A stretch of 64,000 nt of DNA from Jiella endophytica (GTDB lineage: Bacteria > Pseudomonadota > Alphaproteobacteria > Rhizobiales > Rhizobiaceae): NCBI RefSeq assembly GCF_004519335.1, contig NZ_SOZD01000008.1, positions 90,843-154,842 on the forward strand, given 5' to 3'. Positions 61,003-64,000 of the stretch are shown here, in pieces. Position numbers and translations under genes: made by a program. Below the pieces are notes generated by a model, which saw only the letters and a program-made list of their open reading frames with translations, had not been told where the DNA came from and did no database searches. Within the stretch, counting starts at the first letter, position 1. The number at the start of each line of letters is the position of its first letter.

Positions 61003-62409
61003 CTAGTCAGCCTTGCTGACGAACAGCCGGATGCCGTTCTCGGAACGCACGGTCAGACGCGAGACCGGCTGCGGCTCGTGGCCCGGAACCGGCCGGACCT
61101 CGAAGCGGCGGACGATCTCCGCCAGCACGAGCGTCGCTTCCTGCAGGGCAAACGACGCACCGACGCAGACCCGCGCCCCCATGGAGAACGGCATATAGGC
61201 GCAGCGCTGCGCCTCGCGCGTCTCGGGTGAGGTGAAGCGGTCGGGATCGAAGTCGTTGGGGTTCTGCCAGTAACTCGTGTGCCGGTGCATCAGCCAGATC
61301 GGCACCACCACCGGCGATCCGCAGGGCACGTCCTGGTCGCCGAGGCGTTCCGGCTTCTGGGTGTCGCGGGACAGATAGGCGATCGGCGGATAGAGCCGCA
61401 GGACTTCCCGGAAGATGTCGCGGGTGCGCTCCAGCCGCTTCATGTCGGAAAATTCCGGCTGCCGGTCGGCGAGCACCGTCCGCGCCTCCTCGCGCATCTC
61501 CGCCTGCACGTCCGGCCGGTTGGCGAGGCAGTAGAGACCCCAGGCGATGCCGGCGGCCGACGTCTCGTGGCCGGCAAGGAAGAGCATGGCGATCTGGTCG
61601 AGCAGTTCCTCGCCCTCGAACTTCGTCTGGGTCACCGGGTCTTCGGCCGTCATCAGCACCGACAGAATGTCGTTGGTCGGCACCGCGCGGCCCTGCTTGA
61701 CCGCCTTCAGCCGGCGCTGCAGCGGGCCGTTGAGAACGTTGCGGATCTCCTTCGCCATCCTGCGGGCCCGCCGGTTCGACCACAGCCAGTGGATCGGCAC
61801 GCCGACGAGGCCGATCATCCCCTGCGCGAAGGCGATCGCCTGGAACTCGTCGAAGGCCGAGAAGATCCGGTTGGCGTCTTCGGCCGACATCGGCTCGGAA
61901 AAGATCGTCCGGAAGATCACGTCGCCGGCAAAATGCGTCATCTCCGCATCGATCGCGACTTCCTTGCCAGTGTCGGCCTGCAAAGCCAGGCGCGCGATGC
62001 TGGCGTCGGAGGCGTCGCGCATCAGCGTGAAAACGTTCCTGACGCCGGCATTGCTGAAGGCCTGGTCGACGATCCGCCGGTGGCGCTCCCAGGCTTCGCC
62101 GTTGGAGACGAAGATGGAATAGCCGGAGAGCTTGCGCATCATCCGCTCCATCAGTTCGCCCTTCGGAAACTCCCTGTAGCGCTTGATCAGAATGTCCCGG
62201 ATCACCTCCGGATCGCGGACATTGAAGAGTTCGCGCTTCTTCATCGTCGGCAGCGACGGGATGCGGTGGCGGCTGACCCCGATGAAGCCGTAGCTGCCCT
62301 TCAAAAACAGGCCGAGGCTCGATTTCAGATGGCCGCGGATGCGCTCCAGCGGCGTCTCGGGATGATCGTCCTGGGCCTTGGGCAGAGCCGGGCGGAAGTC
62401 GGTGGTCAT
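61003..62409 (-). CDS. Cytochrome P450
   Basis: 468 residues, complete. I-helix AGHETSA (about 279-285), ExxR (EVLR at about 335-338), and the heme loop FSMGARVCVGASFALQE with Cys415. No transmembrane helix, so soluble or peripheral. No ferredoxin or reductase gene is adjacent, so the electron donor is encoded elsewhere. It overlaps the upstream hydrolase gene by four bases and ends 170 bases before the radical SAM gene. Substrate unknown. Confidence 0.96.
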   Translation of the reverse strand: MTTDFRPALPKAQDDHPETPLERIRGHLKSSLGLFLKGSYGFIGVSRHRIPSLPTMKKRELFNVRDPEVIRDILIKRYREFPKGELMERMMRKLSGYSIFVSNGEAWERHRRIVDQAFSNAGVRNVFTLMRDASDASIARLALQADTGKEVAIDAEMTHFAGDVIFRTIFSEPMSAEDANRIFSAFDEFQAIAFAQGMIGLVGVPIHWLWSNRRARRMAKEIRNVLNGPLQRRLKAVKQGRAVPTNDILSVLMTAEDPVTQTKFEGEELLDQIAMLFLAGHETSAAGIAWGLYCLANRPDVQAEMREEARTVLADRQPEFSDMKRLERTRDIFREVLRLYPPIAYLSRDTQKPERLGDQDVPCGSPVVVPIWLMHRHTSYWQNPNDFDPDRFTSPETREAQRCAYMPFSMGARVCVGASFALQEATLVLAEIVRRFEVRPVPGHEPQPVSRLTVRSENGIRLFVSKAD

Positions 62410-63629
62410 GGTCTTGCGACGCTCGTTTCGATGGGTCGCGGCCGGGTCACCAGTTCGAAATAGTCGAAGCCGTGGCCGCGCTCGGAGGGTTTGAGATACT
62501 GGAAATGAAAGTCGAGTGGCCGCAGCCGGATATGCCGGAAGGTATCGGGCTCGAGGATGTCATGGAAGTCCGGCTCGCGACTGACGACCCGCGAGGGCCT
62601 GCCGGAAAGATCGATCCCCTCGATAAGAGGGATGCGGCAGCTCGAACCGGGGTCGGAGCCGGAGGTGACGTCGAGAAGGCGCAGGCGGTCGCTCGTGGCG
62701 ATGTCGGCGAGATCGCTACGAAAACCCTCGTCGCCGCCGAGCAGCGTATAGAGCGGCACCGTGTGGCCGAGGGTGAGGAGCACGATGTTCGGCGCGCCGG
62801 AGGCTGCATCGTCCGGCAGCCGGCGAAGCAGCCGCGCGCCCGCCCGCACCAGATGGATGGCGCCGAGGCTGTGGCCGACGACCAGGATCTCGTCGACCTC
62901 GCGCCGCTGCCAGACCTCGAATATCCGTTCGGCGAAGGCTTCGGCGCGGCCCTCGTCGCGATCGAACCGGCCGTCGGCCGTGCCGCGGAGATAGCCGAGA
63001 AAACGCGTCACCCACCAGACGTTCAGCCAGGCCTTCAGGCGGCTCCATCCGAAGATGCAGAGGGCGAGGACGGCGCCGGCTGCGACGACCGCCGCGCCTG
63101 TGGCCAGCCACCCGGGAGCGCCCAGCGAGGTGGCGGCAGTCGACACACCGGCGAGCGTCGCCGCAAGGGCGGCGATGCCGAAGGCGAGCGCGAGAAGCAC
63201 CAGCGCCGGCGTCATCAGGATCGCCACGAACAGCGCCCAGGCCGGCCGGTAGAAGCGGCCGAGGATGCCGCGGCGCCAGCAAGTCCAGGCAAAGCGGAAG
63301 GATTCGCCCGCGAGCCGGATCTGCCGGCGCGGGAACCAGTAGCGCCCGACGATATCCGTCCACAGGAGCATTTCGTAGCGTGCTGTGACGCTCGGCCCCT
63401 CGGCACCGATCTTCGCCGAAACGGTCCAGGCGGCCGCTTCGATTGCCTCGGGCTCGGCTTCCGCAATCTCGATCCGCCGCTGCCAGCGGGCCGAGGCGGC
63501 TTTGAGCCCGGACCGGAAATGGCCGTGATAGATCGAGGCGCCGCGCGGGTCGAAACCGTGGATGTAGAAGACGTGGCGGCGGAAGTCGGCGGCTTGCGTT
63601 GCCTCGTCCGTCTGCCTCGCATCGGTCAT
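62406..63629 (-). CDS. Membrane alpha/beta hydrolase-like protein
   Basis: 407 residues. N-terminal HVFYIHGFDPRG (HG oxyanion motif at about 24-26), one or two transmembrane segments at about 131-165 and 178-196, and a GHSLG nucleophile (Ser254) followed by a probable Asp and a His (FHFQYLKPSERGHGFDYF). The two hydrophobic segments sit between the oxyanion and nucleophile motifs, an uncommon insertion. Likely a lipase/esterase-like enzyme at the membrane. The ATG at 63629 opens the family-like start. Coupled to the P450. Confidence 0.85.
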   Translation of the reverse strand: MTDARQTDEATQAADFRRHVFYIHGFDPRGASIYHGHFRSGLKAASARWQRRIEIAEAEPEAIEAAAWTVSAKIGAEGPSVTARYEMLLWTDIVGRYWFPRRQIRLAGESFRFAWTCWRRGILGRFYRPAWALFVAILMTPALVLLALAFGIAALAATLAGVSTAATSLGAPGWLATGAAVVAAGAVLALCIFGWSRLKAWLNVWWVTRFLGYLRGTADGRFDRDEGRAEAFAERIFEVWQRREVDEILVVGHSLGAIHLVRAGARLLRRLPDDAASGAPNIVLLTLGHTVPLYTLLGGDEGFRSDLADIATSDRLRLLDVTSGSDPGSSCRIPLIEGIDLSGRPSRVVSREPDFHDILEPDTFRHIRLRPLDFHFQYLKPSERGHGFDYFELVTRPRPIETSVARP

Positions 63630-63765
63630 CGCAATTCCGTCCGTTTCGACCGTCCGGCCGATGCCCGCCGGTCGCGCGTGACTACGACGGCGCGGGGCCG
63701 ACAATCAAGGGCGCCCGCCGCCGGTCAGGGCGATCGCCTGAAGGCAAGCGCCGTCGCTGACGCTT

Positions 63766-63881
63766 CGATCTCCGCCCTTGAGGGTGGCAACCCAGGTCGG
63801 GGTGCGGCGCCGGCGTTCGGACAGGTTGGCTGCTGTCGCGCCCCCCTCTGCCTGCCGGCATCTCCCCCTCAAGGGGCAGGT
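63766..63881. repeat. Paired palindrome, family 2, copy f (degenerated)
   Basis: GATCTCCGCCCTTGAGGGTG at 63767 and CATCTCCCCCTCAAGGGGCAGG at 63859 (within 20-base limits: CATCTCCCCCTCAAGGGGCA), with inner GGGTGGCAACCCAGGTCGGGG-like sequence as in copy a. Its right end meets the stop codon of the transposase fragment. Confidence 0.65.
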
Positions 63882-64000
63882 CTATCGCATATGGCGAATG
63901 AGATCGAAGAAGAAGCTTTCGTCCCATCCGGCCTTGAGGAGTTTTCGTCGCATGGGGGTCTTGTCGGGATGCAGTCTGGCGACGTTGAGGGCGAGGCGCC
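63882..64000 (-). CDS. C-terminal end of a transposase (truncated by window edge)
   Basis: The last 39 codons only: RLALNVARLHPDKTPMRRKL...AGWDESFFFDLI...MR then stop. The R-K-L-x-x-AGW-(D/N) pattern resembles the end of ISAs1/IS4-type DDE transposases. The remainder lies beyond the window, so family, intactness and terminal repeats cannot be judged. Confidence 0.55.
   Translation of the reverse strand, partial: RLALNVARLHPDKTPMRRKLLKAGWDESFFFDLIRHMR

Overview
The window is a high-GC chromosomal segment of an alphaproteobacterium, most likely of the order Hyphomicrobiales (Rhizobiales). This rests on gene order rather than on any marker RNA. Typical neighbourhoods seen here are infA-maf-yacG, argH-lptM-lysA-TIGR02302 with tlpA divergent, HIG1-cobalamin adenosyltransferase-etfBA-hydroxybutyryl-CoA dehydrogenase, mfd-sdhE-recG, DUF502-glmS-glmU, and the isoaspartyl methyltransferase-tolC-popZ-valS run. 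An Aurantimonas/Aureimonas/Jiella-like genus would fit, but this is inference. Coding density is high, most genes lie on the minus strand, and almost every gene carries long shadow frames because of the GC content.

Layout. 1-6.4 kb: a truncated SleB-type wall hydrolase, a LysR regulator with a divergent DUF1127 gene, and three two-component proteins (PAS sensor kinase, lone receiver, HWE kinase) with no output domain. 6.8-9.8 kb: yacG, maf, infA, murA. 10-11.8 kb: a GFA-fold protein, tRNA-Arg(CCG) and a DUF1499 protein. 11.8-18.7 kb: a urease region (ureG, F, E, a DUF29 gene, ureC, ureB, ureJ/hupE) broken up by two exported-protein genes on the opposite strand and lacking ureA and ureD. 19-27.7 kb: a class III aminotransferase, the argH-lptM-lysA-TIGR02302 operon and tlpA. 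27.8-32.5 kb: electron-transfer flavoprotein and acyl-CoA genes and a DMT exporter. 32.7-35.3 kb: a soluble PAS chemoreceptor and two small unknown genes. 35.4-49.4 kb: mfd-sdhE-recG and DUF502-glmS-glmU, separated by about 3 kb that holds a repeat hub, glutaminase and a tiny two-gene membrane unit. 49.5-58.6 kb: ccdA, valS, popZ, tolC, a Pcm-family methyltransferase and a DctA-type symporter. 59-63.6 kb: a radical SAM/B12-type protein, a cytochrome P450 and a membrane alpha/beta hydrolase. The right edge holds the last codons of a transposase.

Two kinds of intergenic repeat run through the window. Six copies of an element of about 100 bp with two hairpins (RIME-like) sit between genes, and two of them flank ureB in opposite orientation. 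A second set of GC-rich palindromes, mostly in inverted pairs, clusters around recG, glsA, ccdA and the transposase end.

Functional links: GlmS, GlmU and MurA are successive contributors to UDP-GlcNAc and peptidoglycan supply. LysA and ArgH make lysine and arginine. Glutaminase and urease release ammonia. EtfAB plus the hydroxyacyl-CoA dehydrogenase serve acyl-CoA oxidation. The strongest candidate for undescribed biology is the radical SAM-P450-hydrolase cluster; the split, repeat-flanked urease locus is the best candidate for genome rearrangement.
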